Assembly (NCBI GenBank): GCA_017165825.1
Contig: CM029379.1
Span: 22,087,972-22,151,971 of the forward strand
Reading direction: 5' to 3'
DNA length: 64,000 nt
DNA from: Hepsetus odoe
Taxonomy: Eukaryota; Chordata; Actinopteri; Characiformes; Hepsetidae
Shown: in pieces, positions 12,491-25,011 of the stretch
Position numbering within the stretch: the stretch's first letter is position 1
How the letters are laid out: every line of letters starts with the position of its first letter
Notes under the pieces: model-generated
Database searches by the model: none
Seen by the model: only the letters and a program-made list of their open reading frames with translations
Told to the model about the DNA's origin: nothing
Program-made: the position numbers and the translations under genes

Positions 12491-14020
12491 TTGTGTGGCC
12501 ATACACATCATGCCTGTACCATACCGAGGCAAAAAAAAAAACTAATTTGTGGCACTTGAATCTGGAATCATATTCTAAAAATCTTGTTAACGTTGAATAT
12601 GTTCAGAATATGGACCTGAGCTGTTCGTGGTTAAAAAAAATACATTCTAGAAAAGCAGTGAAATTAATAGAGAACAACTAGAAATGTAATAAAGCGTTAA
12701 AACGTAAATGTTATAAGCTACACTGTATCTTATGACAAATTGCAATAACTGTTTGCTAAAATTGGTAGTGTTTACACAATACAATCTAAAAAATGTGTAA
12801 AAGTCTGACACAGAGTCACTAAATCTTTCCAGTGTGGTGAAGTAATTCTAATATTTGCCTCTTTTTTTGTTCTGCTGAGCCTGCCTGAATGTGTAAACAA
12901 ACCATTAGCAAAATGCCTGACTCTGTTAAAGACAAAGAACGTGAAAAAAGTGTGGCTTTGCGCAGGGCATGATAGGATTATGAGCTTTTTAGCTTCAGCT
13001 GCACATTGTTTGGCAGCTCAGTAATGGAATGGCATTACTTTTCATATTTGGGCCTAATGAATCGAAACAGCGGTGAGAGACTAGGATCAAATAATACACA
13101 AGAGTTTGCTGGTAAACAGGTTTTTCATGACTGTATTGATTTGTATATTTCCAGCACAGAGGGGGAGAAGAAAGTTTTATCACTTTTTTGTATTATTTTG
13201 GAGTGGGAGAAATTTTGAGGACAGCCAACAAAATGAATGAGGAATGAAAAAAGGCAGCGTGAGTCTACACCTCTGCTACTGCTCTTTGAAGTGCTACAGC
13301 TCTAGGGGAGAGAAAGAGAGAGGCAGGGGGGGAGAGGGAGAGAAAATGGGAAATAGGGTATGTACAGATAGAAACAGAACGAATGAGAGAAAAAGAGAGA
13401 GAGATTCATTTCCTGATACACAGCACTTTCTCCTGGCAAATTGGCTGAGCGATTGGAAATCAGTGAGGTGAGAGGGGAGAGGGAGAACCCCCCTGCAGCC
13501 TCTTTCGTCTTCTCTTCTGCTTTTCCTCTACTTCTCCCCTCACTTCCTTTTTTTCAGTGAAATTTGACCACACTGTAGAACAGCACCGGCACTCTCAACG
13601 AGTAAATATATTCACAGACTGAGGGCGATTACACGAATGAATCCCACTGAGAATATGACGTTGCCTCTTCTAAAGCTCTGGCATTTGCCACAACAGCCGC
13701 CTAATAATATTCAGCACAGTCACACAACAGTCACTCTAAAAAAATGTAACACACTAAAAACATTTAGCTTAGGCTATTGCTTGAATAGGAGTACCTTACT
13801 TTTACATGATATAAACATCACTCAACAACATACTACTGCCTTTTTCCTTAACTTAAACACTAACATATCTCTCAAACATATGCTGAACGCAAGGCTGTGA
13901 TTCTTTGTTGAGTTAAGAGCAATACTTTTGTTCATATTTTAACACAAGCATTGTGTTAAACTGTATTCTAATTGCACAACCTGCACCTGCGCTATACTGT
14001 GTTGTAACATCTGCATTTTA
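12491..14020. other. Intronic sequence without recognised genes
   Basis: AT-rich to 13290, then a GA-rich patch at 13300-13410, then a C/T-rich patch at 13490-13555. Nothing recognisable as coding. Confidence 0.5.
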
Positions 14021-15080
14021 ATTTACATTCATGACGTTCGGCAGGTGCTCCTATCCAGAGCAACATACATGAGTGCTTCGTTGTTTGCAAATAAAACCTA
14101 TCCCTCACACTAGTGAGCTGAAACTTGAAGTTAGGGCTGATGGACACCAAAAGTTGTTTTGTAAAGCTCTGCCACATTACACGGAGTAAACAAGACAAAC
14201 TTTTGTTGTTGTTGTTGTTGGAATGGTTTTGGGGTGAAGGTGTAACATATTCTCATTGAAGAGATTTTCTGAGAGTTGCTGTTTGAAGACAGCGAGGGTC
14301 TCAGCAGATCTGATAGTCAGGGAAGTTCATTCCACCACTTACGAGCTGAGACTGAGAAGAGTTTTGATGTATTTCTTCTGCCTTTGAGAAGTAGGAGGTC
14401 AAGTCAGGCTGAGCTTGATGCTCGAAGAGGGCGAGCTATGACCTGTGGTTTGATCATTGCAGTTAGGTAAGAAGGGGTTGGCCTATTTTTGACTTTGTAT
14501 GCTCTAAATTAAATCAGCCACTGGAAGCGAGAGAAGGGCTTGCAGTAGTAGAGTGGGGTATAAAATTTGGGGTCTATTGAAGACCAATCATGTTGAGCAA
14601 GACCCTTAACCCTGAGGGGACTGGGGGACTGTCCAATGTTGCTTAGCTCTGAATCTGCTGCAGCTTTCTGTTAGCCTTCAGTGGAAGGCCGGCTTGAAAC
14701 AAGTTGCAGTAGTCTGATACTGCAGTCTACTACTACAGTAGTCTAAGTCTAGTCTTGAGATGACAAGTGCTTGGATGAGTGTGTCTGAGCAGCTTCAGAG
14801 GAAGTGACCGATTTTCCTGATGCTGTAAAGAAGGTGCCTGCATGGAAAAGAGAGAGAATCTGTGATTCTGTGATTCCATTGTAGGAGTGATGAGTGTGTT
14901 CTCAAAAGTGACTGTAAATTCAGGTTATGGGGAGCTCCTGTACCCAGAAGGTACAGGAGCTCTGTATTGTTAGGGTTCGGTTTAAGATGATGAGCAGTCA
15001 TCCATGTGGACACATCATGCAGGCGTGAAATCTGATGGTTGTTGAGGGGAGGAGATTATGAGTTGGGTGTCATTTGATAT
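14021..15080 (-). mobile_element. L2-clade (Maui-like) LINE 3' fragment, antisense
   Basis: On the minus strand 15013-14795 reads STWMTAHHLKPNPNNTELL and later LLYSIRKIGHFL, the well-known C-terminal reverse transcriptase block of fish L2-type elements (STWM..HHLKLNP.KTEL, then NIRKI). The following ~500 bp is the degraded C-terminus and 3' region. It ends at 14021-14070 with a GCTCTGGATAGGAGC then GAATGTAAAT-type tail. A stretch at 14585-14640 resembles family A SINE body, so the fragment is a mosaic. Frameshifts and deletions throughout. Confidence 0.75.
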
Positions 15081-18000
15081 GAAAAACCATGAGAGGACAT
15101 TCATTTGTCAAAACAGAATGTGCTCTTGTGGCCTAAAGCATAATTAGTGAATGGTGTAGTGTAATGGCTAATATTACTGCCCTCCCTTCAGCAGATTGGG
15201 CTTCAGTCCCCAGCCTGTTTGATTCCCAGCATCTGCAAAACCTATGCTGGCCTTGTTACCCCTTGAGCATATATGCCAGTTCTGACAGAAACATGGCCTT
15301 TAGAGAAACTGAAAGGGATGCAGCGGTGAAGGAGTGCAGGGAAATGGAAGTGGTGAGGTCAGGTGGAGGATGGAGGAGCCCAGGGGTGGTTTAGGGTGTG
15401 AGTTTGGCCCACGACTGCCAGTGGGTTGGCTCAGCAGATTTGGAGCTAGCCCCTTTTAAATAATTCAGCACTTTAAGGCAAGCTGAAAATGCACACACAG
15501 GCAATTTTCCGTTGCACCTGGGGGAACAGTACACCATTACTATTTCATCTGTGTTTGTGTTGACACAAAAGAAGGAGTCAGAGGCAGAGGGAAGGCAGAC
15601 AGACAGAGACAGGACCGAGCTAAACGCAACCTTCATTGTCCACTCACATTTTAACTCAACAAAGCTTCATAAACAGTTAGAACCTTTCTCATTGAGTTTG
15701 TTTCAAGCAGGGGAATGCGCTGTACTTGTCAAAATAATAAATCCCAAACCTTTTATCTGATGTCGGTGTCTCTGTTGTAAGTTGCCAGTTAACCTGCAGT
15801 TGGTCGAGAATAATACTGGCTACACTCAAAATAACACTTCTTTAAAGAAATTATTCACCAGGCAGATAGTAGTTTGAAATTCCATCAGGATCTTTGGACA
15901 AGGACAAGGCCAAGGTTTAATACAAATTTAGTAAGAGGTTCCCAAGTGTCCCAAGAGACAAGAAATAAATCACAGTATGGACTTTCAACATCAAGTTGTT
16001 ACCGACACCTGCTTGTTAATGCATAAAATAGGGCTCATTCGGCAATCAAGTGTCCCCAAATATGACTGGATCTCTTTTACTGATCTGATGTACAAAGCAA
16101 TTGATTTGTTTTGAATTGTTTTAATGCATTTTTGTCTTTTTGAACATGTTCATCAAGATCACGGTATAAACATTATCCCTCGTTCATTAGAACAAGCAGA
16201 AAAATTGTCTGTAGTATATGTGCGTCTGTAAGGAGAGGAGTCATTTCTTTATTGTGACTTAAACGGGATTCAAATGACTTGTGCTTGCAGTAAGTTGCTG
16301 ACACCAAAACCAAGAATTATGTAACTGTGCTTATAAATGTAAATAATTTTGTAATCAAAAGACTAGAATAGCCAACTAGCTGGTTCAGCTGGTTCACTAA
16401 CTGACATAAACGCCAGACTTCCGGATGACATACAAGCTATGGGACACATCACAGCTGACTAGTATACCTTTGGATTCTGCTGTAAGATTTTCTGGTAACA
16501 AGGTGTCCCTCTGGAACAAGAGGAACATAGTGTTCTGTCCTCAAGTCTCTCTACAGAACACTTTCAGCCCTGTCTCATTAGCTCTATACACTCTTCTGGC
16601 AGTTCTGACGATTTCTTCAGTGCAGAACTTGCTGTTCTTTACCTCCTGACCAGTTTAACAGTCCGGGCGGTACATGGAAGGTAATGCAGGCTGATATGGA
16701 TAGAATTCAATAACAATATTTTCGGAATATTTCATGGTGTTAAAGCACCATTGTTATGCTTTTTTTTTTTTCCTTTTCTACGGCTATAAATACAATTCAT
16801 CACAGTCTAGCTAATAAGCTAATGAGCCAATCAGTTGAGGCAGATGAGGTGAAAAAACTGGAATGTGGAACAAGAAGTGGAGTCTGCCGTTTGTGCTATA
16901 CAGGATAAATAATGATTTACTGACTTGAAATAGTTGGGTTGGACTGGACTGTATTATCCAAACAAATAAATAAACAGATATCCGGTAGAAGCACATCACA
17001 ATAATTGGGCAGAACCAGTACAACAAATTTGGAATGTTCTGAAGAAGAAGGAAACCACTGGTGAGCTAAGCAACAGACATTAAACTGGTCGGTCCCTGGA
17101 AACAGTCATGTTATGCTCTTGAAAACATGCAAAATACAAGCTTGTCTGTGAAGCGCAGTGATGGTAGAGTCATGGCTTGTGCTTGCATGGCTGCTTCTGG
17201 ACACAATCAGCTTTATTTGATGATGTCACTCTCAATGGTATCAGCAGAATGAATTCTAAACAATTTCCATGAAGTTGGTGAAATAAAGGAATAGATACGA
17301 TACGTTTGCTCAATGGAAAAACTGGATGGTCAGATGCAAAAGGTGCTTTGTTCGTTCTTATATAACACATCTGGATGTAAATATTAGGAAATGAAAGCTA
17401 AAAGCTGATCTCTTTTCCCATATTCATCTTTGGATCTCAAACCCCAATGTCTTCAGGGCACAGAAGAAAAAAAAAACAAATGGTTTACGTGGTTAAGTAA
17501 AAGGAAATGTCCAAGTGTTTGCATTGTTATTACTTTTAGTGTGGCTTGTAACTTTATCTCTTAGAGTTTCTTCTCTTTCTCTCCATCCCCAGTGGGCCCT
17601 TCGTGACATTTAGCAGATGTAAAGAAAGAGAGTGTAAGGGGTTGGGGGGAGGGGGGGGGGGGGGTTCTGAAAAAAGGAAGCGAATCTCAGAGACAGTGGA
17701 AGTGATAATAATAGTAGAGAGGGAAGGAGTGGTAAAATAAAGAAGAAAATGTCAGTTGTGAGTGGATCTCTGACAGAAAGGTGGCAGAAATGGTGATTTT
17801 ACTCTTCGTTAAAAACTGCCCAGGCTGGAACATCTGGAGGCCGTGATTGGGGGGATCGTCAGCGGCCTCTGGACGAGGCTTTGATTGGGCAGCCTGTATG
17901 CACAGCTTGTTGTTGAGTAATGCTTCGGGTCAAACTGCTCTTTTACTGCAAAGAGGGAGGAGGAGAGAATGGGGGGGCAGGAGAGAGAACGAAAGAGTGA

Positions 18001-18379
18001 GAGAGGGAAGAAGGGAAAGGGTTTGGGAAGGCAGTTGAGAGACAAAAAGGGAAGGGAAAGGGAGAGAATTTTTGTAAATTGTAAATTAACTTCGAGCGCT
18101 GCGAGCAAATTTTAGAGCAGATCAAGGAATCTCAAGCTAATTGATAGCAATGATGAGAGCTTACAAACTGATATTCACACACACACACACAAGAGAAAGG
18201 GTAAAACTAAGGGAATGAGAAAGAAAAGAAAGAAAGAATGTGAAAAGTGAATGAATTGAAAGGGAAAAGAGGAAAGATGTACAATCTGTAGTAATGTAGT
18301 GAATAAAATCTGGTTTGGAGTATCAGATCACATGTGTGATGTTATTTTATGAATACAAACTGCAGGAGGTAAAACGCAC

Positions 18380-18383
<4 letters not shown>
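15081..18383. other. Intronic sequence without recognised genes
   Basis: Mostly unique AT-rich sequence. It includes a G6A G14 run at 17644-17664, a purine-rich patch at 17940-18070 and a short (CA)n at 18177-18191. The G+C-richer segment 17815-17930 looks unique. Confidence 0.45.

Positions 18384-18435
<52 letters not shown>
18384..18435 (+). repeat. (GA)n microsatellite, 52 bp
   Basis: Perfect GA run, followed 55 bp later by a TC run that is its reverse complement. Confidence 0.95.
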
Positions 18436-18448
<13 letters not shown>

Positions 18449-18488
18449 GGAGAATCTTCTTTTACAATGTTCCTGAAAAGGCTAGGCT

Positions 18489-18490
<2 letters not shown>

Positions 18491-18528
<38 letters not shown>
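18491..18528 (+). repeat. (TC)n microsatellite, 38 bp
   Basis: Perfect TC run, able to pair with the GA run at 18384-18435. A C13 run follows at 18597-18609. Confidence 0.95.
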
Positions 18529-18532
<4 letters not shown>

Positions 18533-18904
18533 GTAGCTATGCAATTTTGAAGTGCTAAACATTTAAACATTACACAAAGGCCACTAGTAATAGCCACCCC
18601 CCCCCCCCCTAAAATTTCTGAAATTCCCTTGTAGTGGCAAACATTTTTTTTTTCTTTCTGTGGCTATTTTTGGTTTCTCATCTCTCTTGCTACTTATTTG
18701 GAGACACACTATCTTTCTTCTTTTACACACACACATACACACATGCACACATTTGCACACACACAATTTTTCCATGCAGAATCTCATTTATCGTCTTGCC
18801 TGACCCACTTCCACTCCTACAGCTTTTGGAGGGGCTGCTAAACTCCTGACTTCAGCAGAATAAGGGCAGAACTTCACTAGAATCATCTCTTTGTCAAAGG
18901 ATAG

Positions 18905-18905
<1 letters not shown>

Positions 18906-18980
<75 letters not shown>
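18906..18980 (+). repeat. (TG)n microsatellite, 75 bp
   Basis: Uninterrupted alternating TG run, first of three dinucleotide arrays in 430 bp. Confidence 0.95.
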
Positions 18981-18981
<1 letters not shown>

Positions 18982-19062
18982 GTAGGGTTTTTTCTGTGCT
19001 GAAATTATCTTAACTGAGTCGCTCTAGGTTTCATGAAGGGGGAAGGGTTTTTGTTGAAAGTC

Positions 19063-19064
<2 letters not shown>

Positions 19065-19105
<41 letters not shown>

Positions 19106-19127
19106 TGTGTTTGTGATTGTGTGTATG
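19065..19127 (+). repeat. (GT)n microsatellite with degenerate end
   Basis: Perfect GT to 19102, then interrupted GT/TTG units. Confidence 0.9.
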
Positions 19128-19265
19128 TAACTGTTGTCATTGATTTTAGCTCTTTGATTAAAAGCCCCTTCCCTGTGGAGGGCCGTGTTGTTTCCTCATC
19201 TCCAAAATCGGCCTGCTGCGCCGAGTCTGATACTCTGTGACCTCCGGTATTTTTCCATCAGTCTG

Positions 19266-19266
<1 letters not shown>

Positions 19267-19332
<66 letters not shown>
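19267..19332 (+). repeat. (AC)n microsatellite, 66 bp
   Basis: Perfect AC run, the reverse complement of the GT runs at 18906-18980 and 19065-19102. Confidence 0.95.
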
Positions 19333-19334
<2 letters not shown>

Positions 19335-19931
19335 CACACTTAAAAACACTTTTACACACCAAAGAAAACCTTGAGCATAATATTAAACAATAGTTCCTTC
19401 TTGGCTGTTCAGCGTCCTTGGAGCAGGATTTTCAAAAGCACACTTGTTGGTTTTTAGCTCCTTAAAATTCTGTCTACTATTATTTGATTAATAAAATAAC
19501 TGTTCTGCCTTCTCAGCCTCTCTCATTTTTCCACTACTGAAATCAGTCCCTTGTTACAAGATCAATTTTTGAATTTTGGTTTCGAATCAGTCATCAATAT
19601 TACTCTCCATGGAGAACTCATCCCATTTGAATAGTACTTTATACAAGCACTCCATTAAACTGTGTGTTAACTTTTTAATAGAGTTCTCAACCTTGCAGAT
19701 GGTTCAAGAGTTCAGGAGTTCAAAAGTTAACCATTGCTCACAAAATTGCACCTACTCTTTCTTTATGCTTAAAAAATCGAGATCTGCCTTAGAGAAACAC
19801 CTCTGCATCCTTACCAAATCTTTCAAATAATTGTTCTTGTAAGACCCATCCATGTACACGAGAAAAGGGAGTCTGAAGAACCTCCACTAAATGTAATCAA
19901 ATTGTAAAACTACTTAGTTGGCTGTACATCA

Positions 19932-20114
19932 ATTACATTTACGGCATTAGCAGATGTTCTAATCCACACTTGTTACAGCGACAAGTGTGACCTTGTTACA
20001 GCGACAGTCCCCCTGGAGCAATTCAGGGATGCAGTGCCAGAGGTGGGATTCAAACCTGGGACCTCTTGAGCCATAGGTCCATAGGCGAGTATCCTACCAC
20101 TGGACCACCGCCAC
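19932..20114 (-). mobile_element. tRNA-derived SINE, family A (V-SINE/HE1-like), copy 2 (antisense)
   Basis: The minus strand reads GGTGGTCCAGTGGTAGG (A-box), GGTTTGAATCCC (B-box, one change), TGCTCCAGGGGGACTGTC and ATCTGCTAATGCCG at the tail. It has a 15-bp internal duplication (CTTGTTACAGCGACA at 19969-19983 and 19992-20006). CAATTACA occurs at both edges (19930-19937, 20115-20122) and may be the target-site duplication, though it overlaps the tail. Confidence 0.85.
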
Positions 20115-21299
20115 CAATTACAGGAGCCATTTTAAGGGTTCACTGCTTCTCCTAGAGGGACTGCGTGATGCTTTACTGAGGGTTCATTGACACGATACAC
20201 TATATATCACAAAATCTGTTATTCTGTGACATTGTTTTCTAGTTTGTGTAAGTTGCACTGCTTCTATTCACTGTAGTTTGTATTTGCTGTGCTGTTGCAT
20301 TATATGCAGATTGTCTTTTTTTTGCACTAAATGTTGCACTGAATCGGAAAATCTGCATCCTTGAATTTATTATAGTGTTCTCCTCGACAACTTCATCAAA
20401 GAAACCCTGCAGCCATGCTGAAAAAGCAAACACTGAATCACAAACTCTTTCCGAAAGAAAACCCCTCGTTGGAAAATCTTCACAGGTCATTGTGCTTCAC
20501 TTTGTTCCCAGTCTTTTGCAGAGAGATTCAGAGGCTCACTTTCACTCCAGTGCTCCATCCATCCCTAACAGCGTTCATCCATCTCTGCCCCAGCGTCTTT
20601 CGCAAGGACTTTGTGTACTTTACTTTTTTCCCCCTGTTGTCATGTTCCAGGACATCATACAGTGCAAGAACAAATATGAATATTTCAGAGCTGTTCTTCT
20701 GAGCCATTTAAAGCAGGCCTAGATTTGATGTGTTCATCTGTGTCTTGGACATTGTGAGAAGTGCTGTTAGTGAGTTCACAAACTAATGCACCTGTTTTTG
20801 TTTTTTTTTCTTTTTCCCCTTTTCCTGCTTCTCCGTGATGGCAATAACAGGTAAGTCTGTCTATTTTCATTTTTCAAGTTAATAAAGTGAGCTTTATTCT
20901 TGAATCATGCACAGATTAATTGCATTGGCCACTATTTATTCAATTGTAACAGCTAATTAGAAAAGATAAAGGACATAGTGCTGCTAATCTTACTCGTAAG
21001 CCACAGATGAGAAACTAACCACAATATCTGTACTGTTTTCATTTGTGGCAGGAAGATTTCATGCTGGCTTGTTTCGGATGTTTTATTTAATCGAAGAACA
21101 CGATTAGGGTAGCCAACACAAATGTGCCATCGCCTTCTCAAAAGGGTTACTCAGTATAGGGTCCCTGTTCTGACTGAATAATCCACTTTTTAGTTTTCCT
21201 TAAGATTTAATGACTCTCAGTGTTTTAACGGCTGAAAAAGTAATGGGATTAGAAAGCGTCATTGTTCGTCCCTCTTTAAAGAAAGGCTTTTTAATTATA

Positions 21300-21545
21300 T
21301 GCCTGGCTTAGCCCTCTTGCCTCTCAGAATCATGTGCACGCTTCAGAATTTCACCAGCCGCTCTTGTTTTGGCTCCAGCAAGTCGGATGTTGGCCCCTCG
21401 CCACATTTAATCGCATATTGAGTGGAACGGCAGAAGTTTTAATTGCACAGGAGTCTATAGACTGCGTGAAAGATGAGGATGGAAAATGATTAAGAATTTA
21501 TAAAAAGGAGGTAGATTGGAGGACGTTTTCTTCTTCCTCGCTGTA
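21300..21545. promoter_or_regulatory. Candidate conserved non-coding element
   Basis: Non-repetitive block with balanced composition and TTAATCGC, TTTTAATTGC and GATTAAG homeodomain-type cores. Inference from texture only. Confidence 0.2.
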
Positions 21546-21916
21546 ATGTAACAAGGTCTTTTATTTCAAAAAACTTTCTTCAGTATCGGCTGTTCTGGGG
21601 TTCCATTACATAAATTACTGAGTGCTGGGGCTACAGAAGCCCGAACAGAGAATTTAAAATTATATGCTGGCAAATGCATAGTGCTTCTCTCCTTTTTCTC
21701 TTCCACAACCCTATTTTCAGCACCCTTGCCAGGGAGCTCTGTTATGGACAATTTGAAGAGTTTTTTGTTCTTTAATGGCGCTTTGTTGTTGTGGGAGCTT
21801 GCTGTCTTTCAAGTCACAGCGTATTTCTGCACACTTGCTGTTTTCTCTGTTGTTGTCGAAGGCTTGTCTGAGTTATTTACATGAGTCAACATGCTTGACA
21901 GTGAAAAGCCCTCTTC

Positions 21917-21917
<1 letters not shown>

Positions 21918-21959
<42 letters not shown>
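21918..21959 (+). repeat. (AC)n microsatellite, 42 bp
   Basis: Perfect AC run followed by a pyrimidine-rich segment. Confidence 0.95.
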
Positions 21960-21962
<3 letters not shown>

Positions 21963-24699
21963 CTTTCTCTTTTCTTTTCTACCATGTTTCTTTCACAGAA
22001 GCAAAGCATGTTGTCTTTCATGTGTCACTCTTTTACTTTCTTTGCCTTTTTCCTACAATTTTGTACTCACTCTTTCTCTTTCTGCAAAAGGACGTGCAGT
22101 GATGTTTACAGTCTCTTGTTCTTATGCTCATTGCTGACGTGCTCTTATTCCTATTATCTGCGCGCTACATTTAAAATACATGAGCCTGTTTAAATTCATA
22201 AGGTCATCCACACGGTGAAAATCTGCACATTTCCCCCAGACATTCTATTTCTTTGTTTACCTTTCTGCTCTAAATCCTGAAGCATAATGGATTCCTGTGA
22301 CTTTTGAGGAAAAACAGGGAATTTTTTATTATGCCATAGTTACTAGCTATAGCTGAACAACTGTGGACATTAAAGGGCATTAAATGTCAAGGAAAATCGA
22401 ATTTTTCCTTCTTTTTTAATAAAAGGTTGATGCTACAAGTATGTAAGCATTGTTAAACTTCAAAATGTACCCTTCACTGTCCAAATGGCACAGTACAGAC
22501 GTGGAAACAAAACCACAAAACATCCCCTTTTAAATTAAAGTCACAAGAGTAAGTGTATTTACATGGATCCATCCATTCCGCCTTCGGCATTCTAGGTCTA
22601 AGAGAGGACATAAATGGTCTCGGCATTTTACAAAAACTGTGCAGATTACAGGCAGTTTTTTCTCCTGAGGTCCAGACACTCAGAAAGAGAAATGTGTTTA
22701 AATCCAGAGGATGTTTATTTTCTCAGTAGGTGGTGCAGATGATCAGAACCATAGGGTCAAGAGATCATTGCTCTTAACTGGTGAGTCTGAGGGTGAGGTC
22801 ATTGGACATGGAGTGTGAGGGGTTTCATTTGGAGTATCTCACCTTCTCTTATCTCTCTTGAGCTCGTGAGCTGTGTTCTTGTTTAATCCTGCCCCTGGTT
22901 ACCTCAGATACCTTGCATTGTTCTGTCAGTTCAAGTACAAGTTCATTTGTCTTGCTGAGATGCTGAGTTAAAAAGTGAAACTTTCATAGAGCGCTCTATA
23001 ACACTCTGTGGTTTTCATATCATACAGTGATTCAGTAAGAGTGCAGCAATCTACAGGGAGTGGTTTGGCATATTTCACTGCAACATAATAAAAACTGCTT
23101 TGGCAAAAACTATGAATGATTGAAGCAGCAAATGGAGAATGACTTAATTATAGTTTAATTAGCTGATTAATCAAGTAAAAGGGGATATTCACTAGTTAGA
23201 AGATAATAATCATTAGTTGCAGTCTTACGCGTCACTTTCCACTTATATGATTCCGTATCATGCTGGCCAGTGGGGCTGGAGTCCTCAGAAGTCATGATCT
23301 CTCTAATCCTCATGTGTGTCCAAAGCAGGGCCTTGTATTACAGTCAGTATGAAAAGAACTTTTTGTATTTATTTAAAAATGTAGCAATGAGGTATTCGAA
23401 AGTATAAAAAAAGGAAAACATAATAATGTCAAGGAGCAGGAAATCAGTGCAGAATGAGGAAAGGGAATGGAAACCAGTACATCCAGAACAGTTAGTGAAG
23501 CAGCTGATTTAAGAAATTAGGGCTTTCTGCATCTTCCTCGTGCTCCTTTTGATTCTGCTGAAGTACAATGTGCCACTGAAAAATTTAAAAATGATGAGAA
23601 GAAAGATATTCTTGGTGCTTTGCCTTAGATCCCAGTATATAAGTGTAACCCTTTTGAAGTAAGTAATTGCAATGATCTCCAACCGTTTTATCAAAGGGTG
23701 TCAGTCTGGGCTTAAAATGAAAAAAAAATGCAAGGTAGTCAGTAGTTTTTTAAAAGCTGCCAGATCTCTGAAATGTTGGTTCCAAGAACGAGTGGGTGGA
23801 GGGTTCATAAAGTAAAAAATAAATAAAAAATAGTGGGTAGTAGAACAGAGGACTCCCTGATGCTAAAGGAGTAAGTTATCCAGAGAGACTAAATTACTTC
23901 CAAAACAATGAAAGAAAAAATATTCAAGCAGCATGATTTGCATTATATCTGAAATAAAGTGACTGTTCACTTTCATTTGCTATGAGCAGGATCAGCATTT
24001 CTAAAAGAACTACACCTTAAAACCAAGTAAGGTTTAAATGCTGAAGGCAAGATTTAATATGCAGTTGTCAAATTAGGGCACGCACATGAACGTTTTAATG
24101 TATTTTTATTAAATATTTTTTTCTTAAGTGAAACTCAGTGTTCCATTCAGGACAAAGATGGAAATAGGATTTAATAGCCATGAAATGAATTCAATTCCAG
24201 TGTTCTCTCTCTCCCTCTCTCCCTCTCACTTGGTGACACTGTAGCCCATAGCTGCTTTGCTACATATCTGATATTTCCTAAACCTGATGTTTCGAACGCC
24301 TAGCTCTGCGGCATTCTTCTGAAAATGTGGGATCTAAACTTTCAGTCTATATAATATTTGTGTGTATATTAAAGAAGAGGTATTTTACTAGCTCTAAAAG
24401 CAGTTAGGAAACTCCAATATGTCAATACCGAATGTTTTAATTGTAACTGGGAGAATGAGGAGCCGAAAGCTCTCTTTACCAGTCTCCTCATTTTACTCAC
24501 TTCCACCTGCTCATTTCTTACTCTCAACTTCTTCCTCATCAGCACATTCTTTCTCTTTGTTCCCTCCGAGGCTCTCCTCATTCAGCTCTCTTTCTCTCTC
24601 TCATCTCTCCTCTCTTGTTCTTATTTTGTTCTTCAAATCACCTTCTGCTTCTCTCCGATGTCACTGTGAGACGTGCTCTCTCTAGGGCACCTCCAGTTC

Positions 24700-24930
24700 T
24701 CCCATTTCTGCTGGACGCTACATTAGCTGGCCATCTGCTGGGCTCCAGTTACAGGTATTTGTTGTGTCGGCTGGCAGAACAAATTGAAGCTATTAGAATG
24801 TAGGACGCGCCCAAAGGAAGGCAAGCCGAAAGTGCTACTGAAATGAGCCTAAAACTCCATTAGAGTCGTCTCCAATTAACACCATATTGGGTTTAGAATT
24901 CGTCTTCTCTTATTAGATGTCGACTTAATT
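24700..24930. promoter_or_regulatory. Candidate conserved non-coding element
   Basis: Non-repetitive, balanced block with TCCAATTAAC, TTATTAGATG and CTTAATTTG cores. No open frame. Inference only. Confidence 0.2.
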
Positions 24931-25011
24931 TGAGACATGGAGACAAAATGTGTGGAAGGTTTGTTTGTCATTTTTGACGATGTAAGAAGTCTTAATGGAA
25001 GGGAAAGTCTT

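Larger units (their letters stand above)
20123..25011. other. Intronic sequence; mostly unique
   Basis: Contains one AC array (listed separately), pyrimidine-rich segments at 24480-24660, and candidate conserved blocks at 21300-21540 and 24700-24930. Two overlapping frames near 20375-20720 are open by chance; they have no domain and no codon-level signature I can recognise. Confidence 0.45.

Noticed and set aside
12086..12532. 148-residue open frame on the minus strand
   Set aside because: Antisense shadow of the LINE C-terminal region, whose sense frame (RGRPKRRFWEVV) is recognisable.
14585..14640. Separate SINE insertion inside the L2-type LINE fragment
   Set aside because: Only a short stretch of family A body is visible, without head or tail, so I left it as part of a mosaic rather than a separate element.
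20375..20722. Two overlapping open frames of 115 and 95 residues
   Set aside because: Two frames open over the same bases, no domain, no promoter or splice evidence.
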